Positions 6,873 through 14,020 of a stretch of DNA of 64,000 nucleotides are shown piece after piece. The stretch is taken from positions 1-64,000 of the forward strand of contig JBHJHD010000011.1 of the NCBI GenBank assembly GCA_050331115.1. Reading direction: 5' to 3'. The translations under genes were made by a program, and so were the position numbers. This stretch comes from JBCCAG01 sp050331115 (lineage in GTDB: Bacteria; Cyanobacteriota; Cyanobacteriia; CAKZMO01). Within the stretch, counting starts at the first letter, position 1, and every line of letters starts with the position of its first letter. A model generated the notes under the pieces. It was not told the origin of the DNA. It worked only from the letters and a program-made list of their open reading frames with translations, and did not search any database.

Positions 6873-6917
6873 TATAGCGTTGGCCGCATCGCTTAGGAAA
6901 CGACTCGGGCTCAAAGC
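6873..6917. repeat. Short dispersed repeat (TATAGCGTTGGCC type), copy 2
   Basis: It matches 2092-2136 in the blocks TATAGCGTTGGCC, CGCTTAG and GGGCTCAAA, with diverged bases between. It lies in the 299-bp gap between the divergent genes at 6814 and 7114, which otherwise shows nothing beyond probable promoters. Confidence 0.5.
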
Positions 6918-7113
6918 GCGGCGGTATATAGGCGATGCGGCGCGCAGGTGTCCTAATGCATCAGAACGCTTGCTGTACATGATAAAACCGTGACGCCATG
7001 CCCCTGATGGACTCCACAGACCATAATTTGTTGAAGACGGAGAGCCTGTAGAGGTGATACGGGAGATATACTAACAGTATTGCGATCTATTTTGACTAGC
7101 CAAGTGCGCCTGC

Positions 7114-7644
7114 ATGGGTTTCTGGAAAAGCTTATTCACGACTGCTGACACCCCCACCGCCGATCTCCCCTCTTCGTCTAACGGCGGTCAGGTGGCTGTG
7201 AAAGTGACTAGCGACGCGACAGATGATACCCGCTACTTCTTTACAACAGACAAAGAGATCGATCTCTATGATTTAGAGGAGCTGTGCGACGCTGTGGGCT
7301 GGTCTCGGCGGCCGCTGCGGAAGGTCAAAAAGGCGATTCAGTTTAGCTTTTTGGTTGTGGCTATGTGGGAGCAGTGCGGCAGCCGCCGTCGCCTAATTGG
7401 TTTTTCAAGAGCCACTTCCGACCACGCGTTTAACGCCACCGTCTGGGACGTCGTTGTCCATCCCGATTTTCAGGGCCGCAAGCTGGGCAAGGCGCTGATG
7501 AAGTATACGATCCAAAAGCTGAGGTCCGAGGACATCAGTAATATCACCCTGTTTGCCGACCCTCACGTCGTCGATTTTTACCGCAACCTGGGGTTTGTCC
7601 CCGATCCAGAGGGAATTAAGGGCATGTTTTGGTATCCTGACTAA
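7114..7644 (+). CDS. GNAT-family N-acetyltransferase
   Basis: 176 residues. The GNAT core is clear: a strand with RLIGFSRATSD, then WDVVVHPDFQGRKLGKALM, in which the Q/R-x-x-G-x-A loop binds the acetyl-CoA pyrophosphate, then FADPHVVDFYRNLGFVPDPEG near the end. The family includes the plastid-type Ycf52/NSI acetyltransferases, which acetylate proteins or small amines; the substrate here is not known. The N-terminal 60 residues are a low-complexity lead and a DLYDLEELCDAVGW segment seen in cyanobacterial and plastid members. Confidence 0.88.
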   Translation: MGFWKSLFTTADTPTADLPSSSNGGQVAVKVTSDATDDTRYFFTTDKEIDLYDLEELCDAVGWSRRPLRKVKKAIQFSFLVVAMWEQCGSRRRLIGFSRATSDHAFNATVWDVVVHPDFQGRKLGKALMKYTIQKLRSEDISNITLFADPHVVDFYRNLGFVPDPEGIKGMFWYPD

Positions 7645-7753
7645 GCTTGACTGGGACCGGTGGCCAAACTGGTCTACTATCTCTTTAGCCCTTAGCCGCT
7701 AGACTGGCCCTGTCCCGTGGCGCTCTAGCCGCGCCGCTTCGCCGGTCGAGCAA

Positions 7754-8125
7754 GTGGGTTATTTCTACGCCTGCGCTCTGGCGATCGCTGTTTTGATGGT
7801 ATTGACATCAAACGCAAATCAGGCGCTACCCATGGAATTCTTTGCTTACCTCGAAGCCTCTGCCCGCCAGTCCGGTCGTAGCGCAGACGTCCGTGACACA
7901 GACGTCCGTGACGTCAAGATGCGTGGCACAGAGGTCCGTGACATCAAGATGCGTGACACAGACGGCCGCGATGCAGAGGGTCATGACGCAGAGGCTAATT
8001 CTCAGCAAAACGACAGAACGGATGCTGCTCAGCAGCGGCGATCGCCTCAGAAAGCGGAACTGCCCACGACTGCAGAAGCGCCTGACTGGAATGACGACGC
8101 GATGGCGACGAGCTGGTGGGTCTAG
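7754..8125 (+). CDS. Small protein with a short internal tandem repeat, unknown
   Basis: A 123-residue frame from a GTG. It begins with a hydrophobic segment (ACALAIAVLMVLTS) that could be a signal or anchor, followed by a charged repeat built on the units RDTDVRD, RGTEVRD and RDTDGRD (residues about 45-80) and a Gln/Arg-rich tail ending in WWV. The repeat arises from tandem copies of a GTCCGTGACACAGAC-like unit in the DNA. The start codon lacks a good ribosome site, and a competing antisense frame exists, so the coding status is uncertain. No homolog comes to mind. Confidence 0.45.
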   Translation: MGYFYACALAIAVLMVLTSNANQALPMEFFAYLEASARQSGRSADVRDTDVRDVKMRGTEVRDIKMRDTDGRDAEGHDAEANSQQNDRTDAAQQRRSPQKAELPTTAEAPDWNDDAMATSWWV

Positions 8126-8126
8126 C

Positions 8127-8381
8127 CTATCGGTAATCGAACTCGGTTTGAGTTTGGGGATAATCCATCTCGAAGCTTGTCGGATCGCGTAGGTAGCGAG
8201 TAACCTCCTCTTCAAGACGGTGAATGAGGTAGGCCTCAATCGCGTCCGAGTGGCGTAAAGCCGCTAGGTAACCGTCAACGTAGAGGCGAAGGTCGTCGTA
8301 GCGGTAGCCCCGCCGCCACTGATCAACAAGGGCATCAGTGATGCGCTGATAGTAGCGAATAGTTTGAGCGTCCTGGAGCAT
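8127..8381 (-). CDS. Small conserved cyanobacterial protein (DUF6761-like)
   Basis: 84 residues: an N-terminal MLQDAQTIRYYQRITDALVD helix, a WRRGYRYDDLRLYVDGYLAAL core and a helix with HRLEEEVTRYLRDP. I recall this pattern as a small soluble family found almost only in cyanobacteria, with no known function; the family number is from memory. The gene ends one base after the stop of the convergent frame at 7754-8125, so the two stop codons nearly touch. Confidence 0.72.
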   Translation of the reverse strand: MLQDAQTIRYYQRITDALVDQWRRGYRYDDLRLYVDGYLAALRHSDAIEAYLIHRLEEEVTRYLRDPTSFEMDYPQTQTEFDYR

Positions 8382-8564
8382 GGTTTAGGAGATTTAGTCG
8401 CAGCCGGGTTGGCCGTAGAGAGAACGTCGGCATAACGCCGATAATCCATTGTAACCTCATCCTAAACGGCACCTCAAACGCATTAAGATCTCTAGATGCT
8501 TTATCTGAATTGTGCTGATGCCCCTTTTGAATCTTGCCAATAGGCTCTGGCGGACGCTGCAGCC

Positions 8565-10307
8565 ATGATGCTCGATCGCCTTCAGTGGTTACTGACTACG
8601 CCCACTTCAACGCGAGACGTTCGCCGGACGCTGTGGTTTAGCGCCAGCATTGCTGCTGCCATCCTTTATGCGGGGCTAGGGCTGCGGGAAGCGTTTAGCA
8701 GCGCCTACGTGATCCACGACGATGTGCGCTCCCACGTCTTTTGGATGTGGCGCTTTTTCGACGCCTCACTATTTTCCAATGACCTCATTGCCGACTACTT
8801 TCAGTCGGTGGCCCCCCACGGCTATACGGCGCTCTACCGGGCGGCGGCCGCCCTAGGCCTCGATCCGCTCACGTTCAATAAGCTGCTGCCGCTGCCCATC
8901 GCCCTTGTGGCTACGGGCTACTGTTTCTGGCTCACCCTCTCTATCCTGCCGGTGCCCGCAGCGGGCTTTATGGCTGCCACCCTGCTCAACCAGGCAATTT
9001 GGAACACCCACGATGTTGCCTCTGCAACGCCCCGGGCCTTTATTTACCCCTTTTTCCTGGCGTTTTTGTACTACGTCTTGCAGCGGGCTATGCTGCCTGC
9101 CCTACTCGCCATCGTGCTGCAGGGGCTCTTTTACCCCCAGTGTTTATTTCTCTCCTCTGGGGTCCTGGTGCTGCGGCTGCTGGAGTGGCGGCAGGGGCTT
9201 CGGCTGTCGCGGCAGCGGCCAGACTATGTGCTGTGCGTTGCGGGGCTTGGGATGGCTTTTATCATGCTGCTGCCCTATGCCCTCAAGATTTCAGACTATG
9301 GTCCGGTGCTAACGGTGGCGGAAGCGCGATCGCTGCCGACCCTGGAGGGGGACGGGCGAAAAAACTTTTTCTTTGACAACCCGCTTAAGTTTTGGCTGTG
9401 CGGCGAGCGCTCGGGCATCTTGCCCTACAGCTGGTGCAAGTATGAGCGCCCCCCGGAGCTGTGGGCGAGCCTGCTGCTACCGCTGCTGCTGTGGCGATCG
9501 CGGCGAGCCAGTCAGAATACCCTAGGGCATAAGGTAACGCCCGATGTGGCGCTGCTGCTGCAGGTAATTGCGGCATCGGTAGGCATGTTCTTTCTGGCCC
9601 ATGCCCTGCTGTTTCGGCTGCATCTGCCGAGTCGCTACATCAAGCACAGCGTGCCCATGGTGGTCACCATTGCGGCGGGCGTTTCCCTGGTGCTGCTGCT
9701 AGAGGCTGGGCTGCAGTGGGCCAAGCGGCGGCGATCGCGGCAAAATCTTGCGGCTCTGGGCGTTGTGGGGCTGGTAGGCCTCTACAGCTTTGGCTATCCG
9801 CTGCTCATGGATGAGTACCCCAACCCCGACTATGTCGCTGCTCAAAGCACATCCATGTATGAGTTTCTAGCCCGTCAGCCGAAGGACGCGCTAGTGGCCT
9901 CCCTTTCGGACCAGGCTAACAATATTCCGGCCTTGGCGAAGCGATCGGTGCTGTCGAGTTCTGAAACCGCTAACCCGTACCATTTGGGGTATTATCGGCA
10001 GATTCAGGCGCGGACAGAAGACCTGATGGCGGCTCAGTACAGCGTTACCCCGTCGGTGGTTAGGGATTTTGTTGAGACCTACGGCGTCGATCTGTGGCTC
10101 GTCGACGCCAACGCTTTCGAAGCGGAGTATATTTCCCAGAACCCCTGGCTAAGGCAAATTCAGCCGACCGCAGATGAGGCGAGGCAGCGGCTGAGCCAGG
10201 GACAAAGGCCGCTGCTCGAAACGCTAATCCGCCCCTGCCGAGCGTTTCGAGGGCAGGGGCGGATTATTCTCGACGCTCAGTGCATCGTCGAGCGTCTCTC
10301 AGAGTAG
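8565..10307 (+). CDS. Polytopic membrane protein, GT-C glycosyltransferase-like
   Basis: 580 residues with roughly ten hydrophobic segments and a soluble C-terminal domain of about 140 residues. After the first membrane segment comes VIHDDVRSHVFWMWRF, an acidic pair in the first outer loop as in GT-C-fold polyprenyl-sugar transferases; later loops contain DYFQSVAPHGYTALYR. I take this to be a member of the GT-C superfamily acting on lipid-linked sugars at the membrane, without further detail. A perfect 14-bp hairpin lies inside the coding sequence 40 bp before the stop. Neighbours give no pathway. Confidence 0.6.
   Translation: MMLDRLQWLLTTPTSTRDVRRTLWFSASIAAAILYAGLGLREAFSSAYVIHDDVRSHVFWMWRFFDASLFSNDLIADYFQSVAPHGYTALYRAAAALGLDPLTFNKLLPLPIALVATGYCFWLTLSILPVPAAGFMAATLLNQAIWNTHDVASATPRAFIYPFFLAFLYYVLQRAMLPALLAIVLQGLFYPQCLFLSSGVLVLRLLEWRQGLRLSRQRPDYVLCVAGLGMAFIMLLPYALKISDYGPVLTVAEARSLPTLEGDGRKNFFFDNPLKFWLCGERSGILPYSWCKYERPPELWASLLLPLLLWRSRRASQNTLGHKVTPDVALLLQVIAASVGMFFLAHALLFRLHLPSRYIKHSVPMVVTIAAGVSLVLLLEAGLQWAKRRRSRQNLAALGVVGLVGLYSFGYPLLMDEYPNPDYVAAQSTSMYEFLARQPKDALVASLSDQANNIPALAKRSVLSSSETANPYHLGYYRQIQARTEDLMAAQYSVTPSVVRDFVETYGVDLWLVDANAFEAEYISQNPWLRQIQPTADEARQRLSQGQRPLLETLIRPCRAFRGQGRIILDAQCIVERLSE
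10226..10265. terminator. 14-bp hairpin inside the end of the GT-C-like gene
   Basis: Arms AATCCGCCCCTGCC (10226-10239) and GGCAGGGGCGGATT (10252-10265) pair perfectly across a 12-nt loop and are followed by ATTCTC. The strength is typical of an intrinsic terminator, but it lies within the coding region, so its use as such is uncertain. Confidence 0.4.
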
Positions 10308-10340
10308 CCCGCTGGATGAAGCGGCTGGCTTGTCTGGCTC

Positions 10341-10379
10341 TAGGCGTCTGGCTTTAGGCGTCTGGTGCTAGGCGTCTGG
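10341..10379. repeat. Three tandem copies of TAGGCGTCTGG, 14-bp period
   Basis: Copies start at 10341, 10355 and 10369, with a weaker fourth to the left (TGTCTGGCTC). The rightmost copy contains the stop codon (TAG on the minus strand, 10368-10370) of the small gene at 10368-10571, so the array extends outward from the end of that gene. Confidence 0.8.
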
Positions 10380-10571
10380 GCCAAAGCCTTCCCAAAGCTC
10401 CGCCTGATGGGGCGTTACAATAACTTCGTCTTCGGTGACAGTCTCGGCAGCGGACGGGCTCATCAGGTAGACCCGAGCGGCGGTGTAACCCACCACAAAA
10501 GTAGTAAAGGCCGCGGCTAGACCGAGCGCTATTGTTTGGTCAGCTGAAGCATGCGTAGAGTTGTAGGTCAT
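10368..10571 (-). CDS. Small single-pass membrane protein, unknown
   Basis: 67 residues with one membrane segment (ALGLAAAFTTFVVGYTAARV) and an acidic C-terminal tail ending LWEGFGPDA. The family is not recognised. It lies downstream of the 44-aa small protein gene on the same strand, 115 bp apart. Its last codons and stop fall in a tandem repeat, so the C-terminal end may have been reshaped recently. Confidence 0.55.
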   Translation of the reverse strand: MTYNSTHASADQTIALGLAAAFTTFVVGYTAARVYLMSPSAAETVTEDEVIVTPHQAELWEGFGPDA

Positions 10572-10686
10572 GAGATACAGCCTCGATTGGGTAACTCAAG
10601 TATTATCGGGGCAATTCTGTAACAACTGCTACGCTTTTAGGTTTTTTTATTAATTGAGTTACTGTTCTACATATCCAACTACACCC

Positions 10687-10821
10687 TTAAAAGGAATCGC
10701 TCTGCAGCGGTGGAATCGCCTGCTCTACCAGAGATACGGGTAAGTCAGCGCGGTGGGAGACGATGCCGTGACCAACGCCGGCAATCAGGCCTAGAATAGC
10801 GGAGAGGACTATCAAGTTCAT
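10687..10821 (-). CDS. 44-aa membrane small protein, unannotated size class
   Basis: An ATG at 10821 with a good ribosome site (AAGGAA, 6 bp upstream) opens a frame of 44 codons ending at TAA 10687. The protein starts with a hydrophobic, glycine-rich helix (MNLIVLSAILGLIAGVGHG), then IVSHRADLPVSLVEQ and a short polar end. The balance of a membrane helix followed by an amphipathic stretch resembles the small accessory subunits of photosynthetic complexes, but I cannot match it to one of them. The clean ribosome site and codon choice argue that it is expressed. Confidence 0.6.
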   Translation of the reverse strand: MNLIVLSAILGLIAGVGHGIVSHRADLPVSLVEQAIPPLQSDSF

Positions 10822-10858
10822 GGCGTTCCTTACGGCGTAACTGGGTTAGGAAGGGCTG

Positions 10859-10887
10859 AAGCCTGCTTTACAAACGCGTGAGCAGGC
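10859..10887. repeat. 8-bp inverted repeat upstream of the 44-aa gene
   Basis: AGCCTGCT and AGCAGGCT pair across 13 bases between two divergent genes. It may be an operator for either; nothing further supports this. Confidence 0.35.
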
Positions 10888-11010
10888 TCCGCATTAGGCT
10901 CTCAGCTGCGGGGCGTCGATTCTGTAGCCGGATTTACATTTCGCTATGCCTGCCCCTGCACCGATGCCAATAACGCATAGGCTTAATACAATTTTTGCAA
11001 GGCGCTCTAC

Positions 11011-11580
11011 ATGAATACTCCGGCCCACGTGGTCTTGAATTTGCTGTTCATCGGTCGACAGGATCAAACCGACGTCCTGCTGCCGGTTGTCATTGGCGGG
11101 CTTTTACCAGATTTACCGATCTTCCTGTTCTATGGCGTTGAGAAGCTCAAAGGTACGCCAGAAAGGGTAATTTGGCGGCAGGCCTACTACGAGCCCGGGT
11201 GGCAGAACTTTATCGACCTATTTAATTCCGTTCCCCTCGTGCTGCTGGGCCTAGGGCTGGCGCTTTGGCTCGGCTCGCGCTCTAGCGTACTGCTGTCTAT
11301 CAGCATGCTGCTGCACATCGCAGGAGATTTGCCCCTGCACCACAACGACGGGCACCGCCACTTTTTCCCGCTGTCGAACTGGCGCTTTGAAAGCCCTGTG
11401 TCTTACTGGGACCCCAATCACTACGGCGGCATCGTCACCGTCATAGAAATCCTGGCGGTGGTTGCGGGCTGTGCCCTGCTGCTCACCTGCTACCACTCCT
11501 GGGGCTGCCGCCTGGCGGTGGGGGTGATTGGGGCGCTCTATGCGGCCTACTTTGCCTACGTGCTCACCGTTTGGGCCTGA
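11011..11580 (+). CDS. YdjM/LexA-regulated-type membrane metal-dependent hydrolase-like protein
   Basis: 189 residues with several membrane segments. The starting MNTPAHVVLNLLF and the later GGLLPDLP and SMLLHIAGDLPLHHNDGHRH segments place His and Asp residues as in the inner-membrane metal-dependent hydrolase family (YdjM type, PF04307 as I recall it), whose members bind a metal through His/Asp clusters in or near the membrane. The substrate is unknown. A ribosome site (AGGCGCTCTAC) precedes the ATG. Confidence 0.7.
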   Translation: MNTPAHVVLNLLFIGRQDQTDVLLPVVIGGLLPDLPIFLFYGVEKLKGTPERVIWRQAYYEPGWQNFIDLFNSVPLVLLGLGLALWLGSRSSVLLSISMLLHIAGDLPLHHNDGHRHFFPLSNWRFESPVSYWDPNHYGGIVTVIEILAVVAGCALLLTCYHSWGCRLAVGVIGALYAAYFAYVLTVWA

Positions 11581-11621
11581 TAAGTTGAGTAATGGCGCGG
11601 CGTCGCCTCATGGGCCATAGC

Positions 11622-12926
11622 CTAGAGGCCGAAGGCTCGTTTTGCGTCGGCCAGCTTCACGCTCCGGTCTGCGAGGCCATTGACGCCGCCGTTAATCACC
11701 CGCGTCACCGCGACCACGTCATCAGCATTAGCAAGGGTGTTTAGGCGTCTAGAATCCCAAAACCAGCCCGCACTTCGGGCCGCGAGCTCGTCTTCAGTCA
11801 GCCGCGTGGGCTGGTTCACTAGCTGAGTTCCTAGACCTAGACCGGTGCCGCAGGCCGTGTAGTTAGCTCGCCCGGTAATTTGAATCAGGCCCCGCCCCTT
11901 AAACCGAGGCCCGTCCCCCGGCACGACGTTGCCCAGGTCGAGCCGCCCTTCGTACTGGGTGCCGTCTGAGAGCTCTTCCACAAACCGAAACTCTCCAGAC
12001 TCGTGGGCGAGCTGCGCTAGAAAGTGGGCCTGCTGCAGGGGACGGGTGATGCCGAACTCGGCCATAGTCAAGTTGAGTGGCCCTACAAATCGACGCAGCC
12101 GAGACAGTGATGCGTTGGGGGCAATTCGCCGCAGCTGCGCTTCGGTCACTTCAGCTAGGCGGGGAAAAAGTCCCTCGTAGGGCAGACGGCTGAAGGGGCG
12201 GGCGGGTAGCCTCACCACGCCTCGCCGCGTGGCAATGACCCGGATGGCATTGTCGACCACGGCGTCTTGGGAGCCCAGGCGATCGCCGTCGATCTGCTCG
12301 ACAAAGAGCTTCAGCGTATCCGCTGCCCGCGCCCGAAGCTGCGGAAAGCCCAGCCGGCGCGGCAGCACAAATAGCCCCTCATAGGGCAGCCGACCTTGAG
12401 GACGCGGGGGCTGACCGGCGAGGGCTCTTAGCAGGCTATCGGCCTCAGCATCGGCAGAAGTGGGCACTGAATCTGAAATTTGGTCGACGAGCTGCTCTAG
12501 GCGCTGGCCCGCGAGTCGGCGCCAGGTTACCAGCTGTAAACCGCTGACCCTAGCCGCGGTGTAGCCGAAGAGGCCTTCGTAGGCGTAGACTCCCACGGGC
12601 CGCATCAGCGGGAACCCCCGCAGAGCGCGAATCAAGGCGTCGGCCTGCTCATCAGCGGGCATTAGTCGATCGCCCTCTAGGTGCTCCAGGAAGAGTCTCA
12701 CGCCGCCCCCGGCCCGCTGCCGCAGGTCTGATAGCGGGCGATCGCCAAAAATACCCACGTAGGGCGAACTGCCCGCTGGCCTTGACGCCTGGTTTGTCAG
12801 CGTCCTCAGCAGGTCATCGACCCGGTTATCGTTGGGGGACGCTGCTGTCCCAGCTATCGCGGGAATGAATCTTCCCAGCGCCCGCGCCGCGAGCATTCGC
12901 CAGGCAGTCAGTTGACGATTATCCAT
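11622..12926 (-). CDS. GH19 chitinase/lysozyme-like enzyme with four N-terminal repeats
   Basis: 434 residues without a signal peptide. Residues about 1-265 are four copies of a roughly 70-residue helical repeat, each ending in a signature: SPYVGIF, YAYEGLF, LPYEGLF and LPYEGLF. The inter-signature segments share patterns such as ADEQADALIRALRG and AVVDNAIRVIA. Residues about 270-434 are a glycoside hydrolase family 19 domain: LAQLAHESGEFRF with the catalytic-type Glu, YEGRLDLGN, PRFKGRGLIQITGRANY and a terminal VTRVINGG. GH19 enzymes cut chitin or, in phage and bacterial endolysins, peptidoglycan; the latter is more likely in a cyanobacterium. The repeat probably binds cell wall. No phage genes are near. 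Confidence 0.85.
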   Translation of the reverse strand: MDNRQLTAWRMLAARALGRFIPAIAGTAASPNDNRVDDLLRTLTNQASRPAGSSPYVGIFGDRPLSDLRQRAGGGVRLFLEHLEGDRLMPADEQADALIRALRGFPLMRPVGVYAYEGLFGYTAARVSGLQLVTWRRLAGQRLEQLVDQISDSVPTSADAEADSLLRALAGQPPRPQGRLPYEGLFVLPRRLGFPQLRARAADTLKLFVEQIDGDRLGSQDAVVDNAIRVIATRRGVVRLPARPFSRLPYEGLFPRLAEVTEAQLRRIAPNASLSRLRRFVGPLNLTMAEFGITRPLQQAHFLAQLAHESGEFRFVEELSDGTQYEGRLDLGNVVPGDGPRFKGRGLIQITGRANYTACGTGLGLGTQLVNQPTRLTEDELAARSAGWFWDSRRLNTLANADDVVAVTRVINGGVNGLADRSVKLADAKRAFGL

Positions 12927-13307
12927 GCTTCCCTGTCCTTGCCGCTGGCGCTAATGTAATCGAGAGAGATATCGGCTGACACATTTTTTGTTCAGAAACT
13001 ATAATCCCAAACTATGAGAAACTTTGGAACCTGAGATTAGCGTGGGACAGGCCGCCGTCGATCTCGCCATCTTGGGACATCTCCACATGCTTAGCAGCGC
13101 TATTATGAGCGGCTGGACAAATTTTCTAAATTGTGCTGACTGACTTGCCCCCAATTCGAAGGGGTTATCCACGGCGGATATGCTCAAATACGCCGCTTTA
13201 TCCGGATTGCTCTACTCAAATTTCCTGAGCTAATTGCTTTGGCTAAATTACTTATCCCATACCGATAATTCACATCGATAGTACGTCATTGAGGAGAGAA
13301 TAGACCT
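12927..13307. other. Intergenic region, nothing recognised
   Basis: 381 bases between divergent genes. A 62-codon minus-strand frame at 12999-13187 has no ribosome site or recognisable pattern and is rejected. A ribosome site GAGGAG precedes the gene at 13308. Confidence 0.5.
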
Positions 13308-13790
13308 ATGACTCAGCGAATCCGTCAGCAGGCCCAGCAGGTTTGGCAGGCGCTATCCGGCGCAGATACGCGCCAGGCCTATGGCACCGCCGTAGCCCAT
13401 ACCTGGACCATCCTCAGAGAGAGTAGTTTGCTGCTTTGGCTGCTGGCCTGCCTAGTTCTAGTAGCGTTTGATGCCGGAGCAGCAACGGCGATCGCTGCCG
13501 GGCGGACTTCCCGCACCGTTATGGGTCGTCTTGGAGAAGCCAAGCCCGATGCGATCGCGGCGAACGCGAAGCAGACGCTGCTGACGGCCGGCAAAACCGG
13601 TCTGGCCAACACCCTCACCCAGGCGCGGGAGCAGCTCAGGCTGCCGCAGAAAGCCGTCGCCCAGCCTGCCACAGCGACAAGGCCAGAGGCAGCAGTAAAG
13701 CCAGGGGCAGCGCCCGCAGAAGAGACTGCGTCGGAGGTGACCCCAAGTACCGGTGCGACACCGGCAGCGGACAGCGCCGCGGCGAAGTAG
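13308..13790 (+). CDS. Membrane-anchored Ala/Pro-rich protein, unknown
   Basis: 160 residues. An amphipathic N-terminus (MTQRIRQQAQQVWQALSG) leads to one hydrophobic segment (SLLLWLLACLVLVAFDAGAA) and then a long low-complexity tail rich in Ala, Pro and Thr that ends in AAAK. The layout is that of an anchored periplasmic or cytoplasmic tether, with no enzymatic motif. GAGGAG 12 bp upstream of the ATG supports the start. I do not recognise the family. Confidence 0.6.
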   Translation: MTQRIRQQAQQVWQALSGADTRQAYGTAVAHTWTILRESSLLLWLLACLVLVAFDAGAATAIAAGRTSRTVMGRLGEAKPDAIAANAKQTLLTAGKTGLANTLTQAREQLRLPQKAVAQPATATRPEAAVKPGAAPAEETASEVTPSTGATPAADSAAAK

Positions 13791-13798
13791 GTAGGAGA

Positions 13799-13966
13799 TT
13801 AGCGCGGTGCTGAGGCGATGTCGATGGGGGCGATCGCGCTGTTTTCCTGTAGGGTGACCGCTGCCGCTGCGCCGTCGGGGTTGAGCGTCACCAGCGCTAC
13901 GAAGACGAAGCGGCTGCCGGGGAGCGCCGCTTCGTCTTCCTCATCTTTGATAAATGCGGATGTCCG
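13799..13966 (-). pseudogene. Probable gene remnant downstream of phoD
   Basis: A 55-codon open stretch on the minus strand, preceded by an in-frame TAG and lacking ATG, GTG or TTG near its 5' end, ends at TAA 13799. Its translation looks like genuine protein (ALPGSRFVFVALVTLNPDG, then AVTLQENSAIAPI) with normal composition. It may be the tail of a lost gene that once followed phoD. It could also be a chance frame, since GC-rich DNA gives these readily. Confidence 0.3.
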
Positions 13967-14020
13967 CTAGCTTTGTTATTGGCCATAATCCAAAGGCCTC
14001 GTATCGTTAGGCTCAGCGCT

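Noticed and set aside
7880..7990. CRISPR-like array
   Set aside because: The units are about 15-30 bp, directly abutting and diverged, with no regular spacers. No CRISPR array or cas gene was seen anywhere in the window.
11622..12926. Prophage lysis module
   Set aside because: The GH19 enzyme has no holin, tail or integrase gene around it.
12999..13187. 62-codon minus-strand frame
   Set aside because: No ribosome site, no recognisable pattern, and located in a promoter-like AT-rich gap.
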